NCBI RefSeq assembly: GCF_016862675.1
Contig: NZ_BONK01000005.1
Span: forward strand, 239,227 to 303,226
Direction: 5' to 3'
Origin: Cellulomonas chitinilytica
GTDB lineage: Bacteria; Actinomycetota; Actinomycetes; Actinomycetales; Cellulomonadaceae
DNA: 64,000 bases
Shown: piece after piece, positions 15,700-22,918 of the stretch
How positions within the stretch are numbered: the first letter of the stretch is position 1
Layout: each line of letters begins with the position of its first letter
Notes under the pieces: generated by a model
Seen by the model: only the letters and a program-made list of their open reading frames with translations
What the model was told of the DNA's origin: nothing
Databases searched by the model: none
Position numbers and translations under genes: made by a program

Positions 15700-16598
15700 A
15701 CGGTTTTCAGCTGGCGCTCGCGCTGGGCGGCGTCACGACCGCCGGCGTCGCGGGTGCGGCGTACGCGCTCGTGCCGATGCAGCCCGACCTCAAGGATGTG
15801 CTCGAGCGGCTGTCACCGGGATCAGGTCGGCCCAGTGCCCCTGCGGCGGCTTCGATCGCGACCCGTGAGGAGCGATGGGGTATCTGGGCTCAGCGCGCGC
15901 TGCCCGCTCGCCTTCTCGGGCTGCCGCCTGCTCGTGACCTGGCGGTGCTCGGGGTCACGCCGGCGCAGTTCTACGGGCGCAAGGTCACCGGCGCCGCGGC
16001 TGGGTTCTGCCTGCCGCTCGTCCTGACGCTGGCCGCGCCGCTGCTCGGCATCCATCTGCCGTTCGTGATCCCGCTCGCGGCAACTCTGGCGCTCGCGGTG
16101 CTGCTGTTCGTGGCGCCGTCGCGGGACCTCGGTGCCCAGGCCAAGGCCGCCCGCCAGGAGTGTGCTCGGGCGCTCAGCGCCTACATCGAGCTGTGCGCGC
16201 TGGAACGCAACAGAGGAGCGGGCGCGTGGCCGGCTCTGGAGAGCGCAGCGCAGGTCGGGGACTCCTGGCTGTTCCGTCAGATCCGCGAGACGCTCGCGCG
16301 CTGTCGGTACAACGGGCAGCAGCCGTGGGATGCCCTGACAGAGCTCGCCGACGAACTGGGCCTTCCCGAGCTCGAGGATGTCGCCGACATCATGCGTCTC
16401 GCGGGCACCGAGGACTCCGAGGTCTACCGGCAACTACGAGCACGCAGCGCCGCGATCCGCTCCGCGCTGCTGAGCGCCGAGCTCGGCGACGCGAACGTAG
16501 TCGAGGAGCGGATGTACCTGCCGGCGTCGTTCCTGGGCTTCGTGTTCCTTGCGCTGCTGACTGCGCCGCCCCTGCTTCGGCTGTTCGGCATGAGCTAG
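15696..16598 (+). CDS. tadC: TadC-like platform protein (type II secretion F domain)
   Basis: The product is 300 residues from ATG 15696, in the overlap with TadB. The layout is one N-terminal membrane segment, a cytosolic loop, two central membrane segments (about 105-150), a helical T2SSF domain with FRQIRETLARCRYNGQQPWD, and a final membrane segment. It pairs with TadB as the pilus assembly platform. It is followed after 26 bases by the small pilin-like gene. Confidence 0.87.
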   Translation: MNGFQLALALGGVTTAGVAGAAYALVPMQPDLKDVLERLSPGSGRPSAPAAASIATREERWGIWAQRALPARLLGLPPARDLAVLGVTPAQFYGRKVTGAAAGFCLPLVLTLAAPLLGIHLPFVIPLAATLALAVLLFVAPSRDLGAQAKAARQECARALSAYIELCALERNRGAGAWPALESAAQVGDSWLFRQIRETLARCRYNGQQPWDALTELADELGLPELEDVADIMRLAGTEDSEVYRQLRARSAAIRSALLSAELGDANVVEERMYLPASFLGFVFLALLTAPPLLRLFGMS

Positions 16599-16624
16599 TC
16601 CCACCCACCGAGAGGAGCATTCCC

Positions 16625-16825
16625 ATGTATCGCATCGCCGCGGTTCTCCATGTCTTCGGCCTCTTTCTGCATGAGCGCACTCGCGCGGTCCGCGAGCGAG
16701 ACGCGGAGGCCGGGATGACGACGCTCGAGATCGTCTTCTGGGCTGGAGGGCTGCTGCTGGTCGCCGGGCTCGTGTTCGCCGCGGTCCAGGCGTACGTGGC
16801 GGCGCACATCCCTGGGATCTCGTAG
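16625..16825 (+). CDS. Small Flp-pilin-like protein
   Basis: The product is 66 residues from ATG 16625, with GAGAGGAG well placed upstream. After a basic, charged leader of about 30 residues comes EAGMTTLEIVFWAGG: a Gly, then Glu at +5 of the presumed mature chain, and a single hydrophobic helix of about 24 residues. That is the arrangement of class III (Flp/Tad) prepilins cut by a TadV/CpaA-type peptidase. The position, between TadC and the TadE-like genes, is typical for the Flp subunit. No prepilin peptidase gene is present in the window. Confidence 0.7.
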   Translation: MYRIAAVLHVFGLFLHERTRAVRERDAEAGMTTLEIVFWAGGLLLVAGLVFAAVQAYVAAHIPGIS

Positions 16826-16841
16826 GTAGCGAGGACCGGAC

Positions 16842-17264
16842 ATGAGCACGAGGTGGCGGACGGTGGACCGGCTGAGCTCGCGCGTGCGCCGCGGGCCAGT
16901 GGACAGCGGCGTCGTCTCGCTGGAGATGGTCGTCCTGGTCCCCGCCTTGATGGTGATGATGTTCCTCGGCATGCAGGCGGCACTCGTCTACCACGCGCGC
17001 ACCGTCGCGATCGCGGCCGCCGAGGAGGGCGCGAGGGCGGCTGCGAGCCAGGGCGCATCGACGGCCGACGGCCGGGCCGCGGCCGTAGCGTTCGCGGGCG
17101 ACGCCGGTGTCGGGATGTTCACCGCCACAGCCATCGACGTCGAAAGGACCGCCGAGATTGCTCGCGTCGAGGTCACGGGAACATCGGTGAGCGTCGTCCC
17201 GGGGTGGACGGTGCTGATCGCGCAAAGCGCGTCGGCGCCCGTAGAGCGGATCACCACAGGATGA
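16842..17264 (+). CDS. TadE-like pseudopilin
   Basis: The product is 140 residues. After a short basic leader, DSGVVSLEMVVLVPALMVMMF forms a prepilin-type cleavage and membrane region (Glu in the N-terminal part of the helix), followed by an Ala-rich extracytoplasmic domain. This is the TadE-like pattern. Its stop overlaps the next TadE-like gene by 4 bases (ATGA at 17261-17264). Confidence 0.8.
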   Translation: MSTRWRTVDRLSSRVRRGPVDSGVVSLEMVVLVPALMVMMFLGMQAALVYHARTVAIAAAEEGARAAASQGASTADGRAAAVAFAGDAGVGMFTATAIDVERTAEIARVEVTGTSVSVVPGWTVLIAQSASAPVERITTG

Positions 17265-17719
17265 CGGCCGCCATGCACAGCCGGGGGAGCAGCGTCCCGC
17301 TCGGCGACTCCGAACGAGGGTCGACCGTGGTCGAGGTCGTGACCCTCGCTCCAGCTGTGGGCTTGCTGGTGATGCTGATCTTCGCCGGCGGCCGAACGGC
17401 GGTCGCTCATCAGGCGACGGAGGCGGCAGCAGCCGAGGCGGCGAGGGCAGCGTCGATCGCGCGGACTCAGGCCACCGCAGAAGGGCGGGCTCGAGATGCC
17501 GCCGTCCAGTCACTGACTGACCAGGGCCTGAACTGTGTGACGAGCGCCGTGGACGTGGACGTCGCTGCCTTCGCAGCGGCTGTGGGCACCGCAGCTTCGG
17601 TCGGCGCCACGGTGGCCTGCGCCGTGCCGATGGGGGACCTGGTCCTGCCGGGCATGCCTGGGTCGATCACGGTCAGCGCGACCATGCGATCGCCGCTGGA
17701 CACCTACCGGGAGCGGTGA
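17261..17719 (+). CDS. Second TadE-like pseudopilin
   Basis: The product is 152 residues from ATG 17261. ERGSTVVEVVTLAPAVGLLVM is a pseudopilin-type N-terminal region with Glu inside the helix, followed by an Ala-rich exported part that contains one Cys pair (about residues 95 and 125). It is expressed with its neighbours through 4-base overlaps on both sides. It may form the pilus tip or base with the preceding TadE-like protein. Confidence 0.75.
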   Translation: MTAAMHSRGSSVPLGDSERGSTVVEVVTLAPAVGLLVMLIFAGGRTAVAHQATEAAAAEAARAASIARTQATAEGRARDAAVQSLTDQGLNCVTSAVDVDVAAFAAAVGTAASVGATVACAVPMGDLVLPGMPGSITVSATMRSPLDTYRER

Positions 17720-18177
17720 TCGTCGTGTCGCTGGCGAACATCGGGAGGCTCAGGGCCGAGGACGAGAAGGACCGTGGTTCGGTCTCCGTCTGGATGATCT
17801 CGACCGCGCTCACCCTCATGGTTCTCGTCGGGCTGGCCGTTGACCTCGGGGGACAAGTTCTCGCGAAGCAGCGGGCACAGGACATCGCCGTGGAGGCGGC
17901 GCGCACAGCCGGGCAGCAGCTGCAGGCTCCGATGGCTGTCCTGGGGCAGGGTGCGATCGTCGACGCCAGCGCGGCAGTCGCAGCGGGCTCGGCCTACATC
18001 GCCGGCGCACCCGACATGACAGGCGGGGTCAGTGTCGCGGATGGAGTCGTCGTGATCGTCGACACCACCACGACCTACAACACGAAATTTCTCGATCTGA
18101 TCGGCGTGAGGTCACTGACTGTGACAGGACACGCCGAGGTGCGGATCGTCCGGTCCGTCGGAGGTGTTGCGTCGTGA
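17716..18177 (+). CDS. TadG-like protein (Tad N-terminal domain)
   Basis: The product is 153 residues from GTG 17716 in the overlap. DRGSVSVWMISTALTLMVLVG begins a single membrane helix near residues 20-45, then AVDLGGQVLAKQRAQDIAVEAARTAG, the Ala-rich helix typical of the N-terminal domain of TadG-type proteins, then a beta-rich outer part. Full TadG proteins have a long C-terminal von Willebrand-like domain; here only the front remains, as is usual in actinobacterial Tad loci. Confidence 0.75.
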   Translation: MIVVSLANIGRLRAEDEKDRGSVSVWMISTALTLMVLVGLAVDLGGQVLAKQRAQDIAVEAARTAGQQLQAPMAVLGQGAIVDASAAVAAGSAYIAGAPDMTGGVSVADGVVVIVDTTTTYNTKFLDLIGVRSLTVTGHAEVRIVRSVGGVAS

Positions 18178-21100
18178 GCGCCCGCGCGCGCCTGGTGGGT
18201 CTGGCAGCGGCGCTCCTCCTGATCGGCCTCGTCGTGGCGACGCCGCTCGCCTTGCTGACCTTTGCGGGCAGTCCGATCCCGCGCGCGTTCCCCACGGTCG
18301 GGCAGGTACGGAGCGCAATGAGCGCACCTGACGACGGCTCGTTGCTCCTCACGGCATTCAAGGCCGTCGCCTGGATCGCGTGGGCAGCCCTGAGTGTCAG
18401 CATCCTCGTCGAGGTCGCCGCACGCCTACGAGGAGCACATGCACCGCGCCTGCCCGCGCTGCACGTACCCCAGGTTGCCGCGCGCAAGCTGGTCAGTGCG
18501 GCAGCCCTCTTGTTTGCCGTCGCTCCCACCGTGACGGTCGCGCTTGGCGGCCCGGCACACGCGGCACCGGAACGGCTGCTCGGGGCGCCGTTGGCCGTGA
18601 CCGCCCCATCGGCGGAAGAAGCGCCGGGAGACTCGAGCAACGCCACGCTCGTCGCGGGTCAGAACGGCGCCTACACGGTGCGTCGTGGCGACAGCCTGTC
18701 GAGAATCGCCGCCGCGATGCTCGGAGACGCCAGCCGCTGGACCGAGCTCGTCGATCTGAACCCTCAGCTCGCGGCGGATCCGGACCTCATTTTCGCGGGC
18801 ACCGTCTTGCAGATGCCCCTCGGCCCCGACACAGCGCCACTGGATGGTGCCGCGACTCGCACCTACGTCGTCCAGCGAGGGGACACGCTGTCGAGCATCG
18901 CCGCTGAGCAGCTGGGTGACGCCTCCAGGTACGGCGAGATCTTCGAGGCCAGCTCGGACATCGTTCAGCCAGACGGGCGAAGGCTGAGCGACCCCGACGT
19001 GATCGACGTCGGCCAGACGCTCGCGATTCCCGTCATCATTCCTGGGCGCTCCGAGACCGTCGGGACGGGCGTACCCCCTGCGCCCGTCCCGACTCCCAGC
19101 CCACTCGCGCCCTCCGCCGCGCCCTCCGCCGCGCCCTCCGCCGCGCCCGCGCGCCCAGTGGATGCTCCGACGGCAGAAGGGAGCCAGCCGGCGCGTGCCA
19201 GTGGTGAGCAAGTACTGGCGCCACCTGCGAGCGTGCCGGGTGGCGCGGCGCACGCTCGCGGCGCGCCCGTGGAACACGACGATCACGTCGATGGGCAAGT
19301 CGCGTTCCCGTGGATTGTGGCGGGGCTGACCGGTGGGGGATCGCTTCTGGCCGGGGCACTCCTGATGCTGCTTCGCCGGCGTCGCCGTGCCCAGTTTCGG
19401 GCTCGCAGACCCGGGCGGACTCTCGCGGGACCGCCTCCAACGGTGGGTCCTGTGGAGCGCACGCTGGCCGCTGTCGGGACAGTGACCGCGCCCACCGTCG
19501 AGAGAATGGACGCGGTGCTGCGCCGTCTGGCCGCATCGGTGGCCCGCGCCGGCGGCTCGATGCCCGTGGTGATCGCCGTTGAGCTGACCACGACGGACCT
19601 CGCCCTGCACCTGGCGGCGCCGACCGACTTGGCGGCACCGTGGAGCGGCTCGGAAGACCGCTTCCACTGGTACCTCGCGACGCAGGTCGCGTTGGACGAC
19701 GTCGGCCCACTCGAGCCCGACCAGCCCGCGCCCTACCCGCTGCTGGTCACGATCGGTACGGGTGACGACGGGGCAGTGTGGCTGCTGAACGTCGAAGACC
19801 TGCACGTCGCGATCCGCGGCGACGCGCTGTTCGCGACCGACTTCGCCCGATACATCGCCGCGGAGGTTGCCTGCAACCCGTGGTCGGCGGGAGTACGGGT
19901 GGATTGCGTGGGGGTGGCGGAGGAACTGGATGCTCTCAACCCCGAGCGAGTACACGTGCACGCCGGCCGTCCCGACGCCGGACACGACGTGGTGGGTGAT
20001 CTGCTGGCCGAAGCGGTCCGCACGATCGATCGGACCGTGGATGCTGAGACCGACGTCGTGTCTGCTCGGTCGCGCGAGCTCGGTGCCGACTCCTGGGCGC
20101 CGCGACTGCTCCTGGTCGACGCTGCTGCGACCTCTCCCATGCTCGACGAGCTCATCGGGATCGTCCAGGCTCACCCGGGCCATACCGCTGCGAGTGTCGT
20201 GGTCAACGGAGTGCGCGACGGCGAGCCCGGTGTGGTGCTCGACATGTCCTCGTCGGGGCGTGTCCGCCTGCCGAGCGCAGGGCTTGATCTAGTCGCGGTC
20301 GGGCTGACCAGCGATGAGGCCCTGGGCTGTGCAGCGCTGCTCGCCGCGGCCGAAGAGGTGCAGGACGTAGCCATGCCGGTCGACGTCGAGGCGGCGGATG
20401 GTTGGCGGTCGTGGTCGGACCACGCTGGAGCTCTGCGCGCTGAGCACGTGCTTCCGCGGCTGGGAACGGAGGACGGTGTCACCGGCGCCACCGACGCGGG
20501 CGGCGTGGTGGAGGCAGCATCCAGCCTGCTCGACCGGCATGACGCGGAGTACCTGGAGGTCGCCGCAACGACGGCTGACGATCTCCAGGCTCTGGCTCCA
20601 CGAGTCACCCCGTCGGTCCGTGACCAGGTCGAGGGCGCAGATCCGCACCTGGACAGTGACGTGCGCGAGTGGTTCTCCAGCTCCCGATCCCTGCCACGAC
20701 TGCAGCTCCTCGGGCCGGTGAAGGCGAAGACTCGCGGCACCGCGCTGACGAAGCGGAAGCCGTTCATGACGGAGCTGCTCAGCTACATCGCGTTGCACCC
20801 GCACGGCGTGACCCCAGCGCAGGTCGCCGACGCGTTCGGCATCACTGCGGCGAAGGCGCGCGAGTACGTGAGGGTCGTGCGTGAGTGGCTCGGCACGAAC
20901 CCCCGCACCGGAGAGCCGCACCTGCCGGATGCTCGGTACGGCCCGGCCGCGATGCGCCGGGGCGAGCCCGTGTATGAGGTGCAGGACCTGCTCGTCGACA
21001 TCGACCTGTTCCGACGCCTTCGCGTCCGAGCGCAAGCACGCGGCGGTGCGGCGGGGATCTCGGACCTGCTGACGGCACTACGGCTCGTCGAGGGGCGGCC

Positions 21101-21479
21101 GTTCGACTACGAGATGCAGCGCAGGGCGGCCGGCGGATGGTCGTGGCTGGTCGAGGGCGATCGACTCGACCAGCACATGCTGGTCGCAGTCGTCGATGTC
21201 GCGCACACGGTCACGTCGCACGCGCTGGCGTCTGGCGACGTGCGGACGGCGAGGTTCGCTGCGGAGACCGCTGCCGTCGCGGCGCCCTTCGAGGAGATCC
21301 CGCGTCTGGACCTGGCCGCGGTGGCGACGGCCGAGGGTGACGCCGTTGAAGCGCGGCGCATCATCCGCGCGGAGGTCTGCGATCGCACGGACGACGAGGG
21401 AGCGCCCCAGGAGCTGGGTGAGCGGACCGAGCAGGTCCTTCGCCGGCATCTGGGGCTGCTCGACAGCCAAGCGTCCTAG
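18174..21479 (+). CDS. Membrane-spanning LysM / BTAD transcriptional regulator
   Basis: The product is 1101 residues, GTG 18174 overlapping the TadG-like stop. Order of parts: three N-terminal hydrophobic segments (about 7-29, 61-85, 106-130), two LysM domains (about 167-216 and 231-290; YTVRRGDSLSRIA and YVVQRGDTLSSIA), a Pro/Ala linker, one membrane segment (about 379-402) followed by an Arg stretch, a long cytosolic region, and a C-terminal winged helix plus BTAD domain (about 840-1095). LysM binds peptidoglycan; BTAD domains belong to SARP-type activators. The protein could sense the wall outside and regulate genes, perhaps the pilus operon, from the membrane. It ends the Tad run. Confidence 0.82.
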   Translation: MSARARLVGLAAALLLIGLVVATPLALLTFAGSPIPRAFPTVGQVRSAMSAPDDGSLLLTAFKAVAWIAWAALSVSILVEVAARLRGAHAPRLPALHVPQVAARKLVSAAALLFAVAPTVTVALGGPAHAAPERLLGAPLAVTAPSAEEAPGDSSNATLVAGQNGAYTVRRGDSLSRIAAAMLGDASRWTELVDLNPQLAADPDLIFAGTVLQMPLGPDTAPLDGAATRTYVVQRGDTLSSIAAEQLGDASRYGEIFEASSDIVQPDGRRLSDPDVIDVGQTLAIPVIIPGRSETVGTGVPPAPVPTPSPLAPSAAPSAAPSAAPARPVDAPTAEGSQPARASGEQVLAPPASVPGGAAHARGAPVEHDDHVDGQVAFPWIVAGLTGGGSLLAGALLMLLRRRRRAQFRARRPGRTLAGPPPTVGPVERTLAAVGTVTAPTVERMDAVLRRLAASVARAGGSMPVVIAVELTTTDLALHLAAPTDLAAPWSGSEDRFHWYLATQVALDDVGPLEPDQPAPYPLLVTIGTGDDGAVWLLNVEDLHVAIRGDALFATDFARYIAAEVACNPWSAGVRVDCVGVAEELDALNPERVHVHAGRPDAGHDVVGDLLAEAVRTIDRTVDAETDVVSARSRELGADSWAPRLLLVDAAATSPMLDELIGIVQAHPGHTAASVVVNGVRDGEPGVVLDMSSSGRVRLPSAGLDLVAVGLTSDEALGCAALLAAAEEVQDVAMPVDVEAADGWRSWSDHAGALRAEHVLPRLGTEDGVTGATDAGGVVEAASSLLDRHDAEYLEVAATTADDLQALAPRVTPSVRDQVEGADPHLDSDVREWFSSSRSLPRLQLLGPVKAKTRGTALTKRKPFMTELLSYIALHPHGVTPAQVADAFGITAAKAREYVRVVREWLGTNPRTGEPHLPDARYGPAAMRRGEPVYEVQDLLVDIDLFRRLRVRAQARGGAAGISDLLTALRLVEGRPFDYEMQRRAAGGWSWLVEGDRLDQHMLVAVVDVAHTVTSHALASGDVRTARFAAETAAVAAPFEEIPRLDLAAVATAEGDAVEARRIIRAEVCDRTDDEGAPQELGERTEQVLRRHLGLLDSQAS
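19109..19144 (+). repeat. Three perfect tandem copies of a 12-base unit in the Pro/Ala linker
   Basis: The unit GCCCTCCGCCGC occurs three times in a row inside the LysM/BTAD gene and encodes repeated Ala-Pro-Ser-Ala in the extracytoplasmic linker. Length change by slippage would stay in frame and only alter the distance between the LysM domains and the membrane. Confidence 0.85.
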
Positions 21480-21505
21480 CGAGTGACCCGGCCGCGCAGG
21501 CTCAT

Positions 21506-21535
21506 GCCACAGCCTGCACACCCCCTGGCTGTGGG
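21506..21535 (+). terminator. Possible terminator after the Tad operon
   Basis: CCACAGCC (21507-21514) and GGCTGTGG (21527-21534) form an 8-bp stem with a 12-base loop, 27 bases after the stop of the LysM/BTAD gene. There is no T run, as is common in high-GC actinobacteria. It is a weak candidate, supported mainly by position. Confidence 0.4.
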
Positions 21536-21598
21536 CGGCGCCTGCCGGCGCGGGGACCTTCGACCCAAGCCTGAACCGGGCGCGGGTGGATGAATGGT

Positions 21599-21610
21599 TG
21601 AACCGATTCA
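21599..21610 (+). promoter_or_regulatory. LacI-type operator before the lactaldehyde reductase gene
   Basis: TGAACCGATTCA is a near-perfect palindrome with the central CG and TGAA/TTCA arms typical of LacI-family operators (one mismatched pair). It lies 45 bases before the GTG of the reductase gene. The perfect operator of the rhamnoside locus at 31689 (TGAAGCGCTTCA) has the same arms, so the LacI regulator at 30423-31499 could act on both. Confidence 0.55.
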
Positions 21611-21654
21611 GAAGGCCCGGGCCCGAGGCGCCGGGGATACCGAAAGGGTGCACC

Positions 21655-22806
21655 GTGGCACAGCGCATGATCTGGAACCAGACCGCGTACTTCGGCCCAG
21701 GCTCGATCGACGTCATTCCCGGCGAGCTCGCGAGGCGTGGCTTCGGCAAGGCGTTCGTCGTCTCGGACGCGGTCCTGGTCGAGGCGGGCGTCACCCGCAA
21801 GGTCACCGACCTGCTGGACGCTGCGGGGTTTACGTACGAGGTGTACAGCGACGTCCAGCCGAACCCGTCCATCGAGAACGTCCAGTCCGGGGTCGCCGCG
21901 TTCGCGGCCGCGGGCGCCGACGTGCTGGTGGCGATCGGCGGCGGCTCACCGCAGGACACCTGCAAGGCCATCGGCATCATCACAGCGAACCCCGAGTTCG
22001 CCGACGTGCGGTCGCTCGAGGGTGTCGCGGCGACGAAGAACCCGTCGGTGCCGATCGTCGCGGTCCCCACAACGGCTGGCACCGCGTCCGAGACGACGAT
22101 CAACTACGTCATCACCGACGTCGAACGGCAGCGGAAGTTCGTGTGCGTCGACCCCCACGACATTCCCATCCTCGCGATCGTCGACCCCGAGATGATGTCG
22201 ACGGCGCCACGCGCCCTCAAGGTCGCCACCGGGCTCGATGCTCTGACGCACGCGATCGAGGGCTACACCACCAAGGGGGCCTGGGAGCTCTCGGACCTGT
22301 TCCACCTCAAGGCGATCCAGGTGATCGCGGCGTCGCTGAAGGCTGCTGCTGATGGCGACGCCGACGCGGCCGACCGGATGGCGCTGGCGCAGTACGTCGC
22401 CGGCATGGGCTACTCGAACGTGGGGCTCGGTCTCGTGCACGCCATGGCGCACCCGCTGGGGGCCTTCTACTCAGCCCCGCACGGAGTTGCGAACGGGATT
22501 CTTCTCGCCCCCGTGATGGCCTTCAACGCCCCGGCCTCGGGCGAGAAGTACCGCGACATTGCCGCAGCCTTCGGTGTGGCGGATGCCCACACGATGCCGT
22601 TGGAGGAGGCGCGTGCCGCGGCAGTCGGTGCAGTTGCGGAGCTGACCCGCGAACTAGGGAACCCCACAACGATCACCGCAGTCGGCGCCGGCGACCGCGA
22701 TGTCGCGGCCCTCGCAAAGGCGGCTTTCGAGGATGTCTGCGCGGGCGGCAACCCGCGCGAGGCCTCGATCACGGAGATCGAGGAGCTCTACCGCGCCCTG
22801 CTGTAG
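21655..22806 (+). CDS. fucO: Lactaldehyde reductase (iron-containing alcohol dehydrogenase)
   Basis: The product is 383 residues from GTG 21655 (GAAAGGG 7 bases upstream). It reduces L-lactaldehyde, formed from rhamnose or fucose, to 1,2-propanediol with NADH. Visible signatures of group III Fe-ADHs: the GGGSPQDTCKA nucleotide loop near residues 100-110, PTTAGTASE, and the metal-site stretch GLVHAMAHPLGAFYSAPHG. Length matches FucO (about 382). The other rhamnose genes of the window are 9 kb (rhamnosidase) and 37 kb (catabolic core) away; a LacI-type operator upstream links it to that regulon. Confidence 0.85.
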   Translation: MAQRMIWNQTAYFGPGSIDVIPGELARRGFGKAFVVSDAVLVEAGVTRKVTDLLDAAGFTYEVYSDVQPNPSIENVQSGVAAFAAAGADVLVAIGGGSPQDTCKAIGIITANPEFADVRSLEGVAATKNPSVPIVAVPTTAGTASETTINYVITDVERQRKFVCVDPHDIPILAIVDPEMMSTAPRALKVATGLDALTHAIEGYTTKGAWELSDLFHLKAIQVIAASLKAAADGDADAADRMALAQYVAGMGYSNVGLGLVHAMAHPLGAFYSAPHGVANGILLAPVMAFNAPASGEKYRDIAAAFGVADAHTMPLEEARAAAVGAVAELTRELGNPTTITAVGAGDRDVAALAKAAFEDVCAGGNPREASITEIEELYRALL

Positions 22807-22869
22807 GACCACACTGTCGGCTCCATCGCGTACGGCGGTCGAGTGGGCGGCCTCGGGCTCCACGAAGCC

Positions 22870-22905
22870 GACTGGGCCCCGGCGGATGAATGCCGGGGCC
22901 CAGTC
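22870..22905. terminator. Strong hairpin between convergent fucO and M4 protease genes
   Basis: GACTGGGCCCCGGC (22870-22883) and its exact complement (22892-22905) form a 14-bp stem with an 8-base loop. It lies in the gap between two converging genes and would stop transcription from both sides. It is followed by four CAGT units. Confidence 0.8.
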
Positions 22906-22918
22906 AGTCAGTCAGTCG

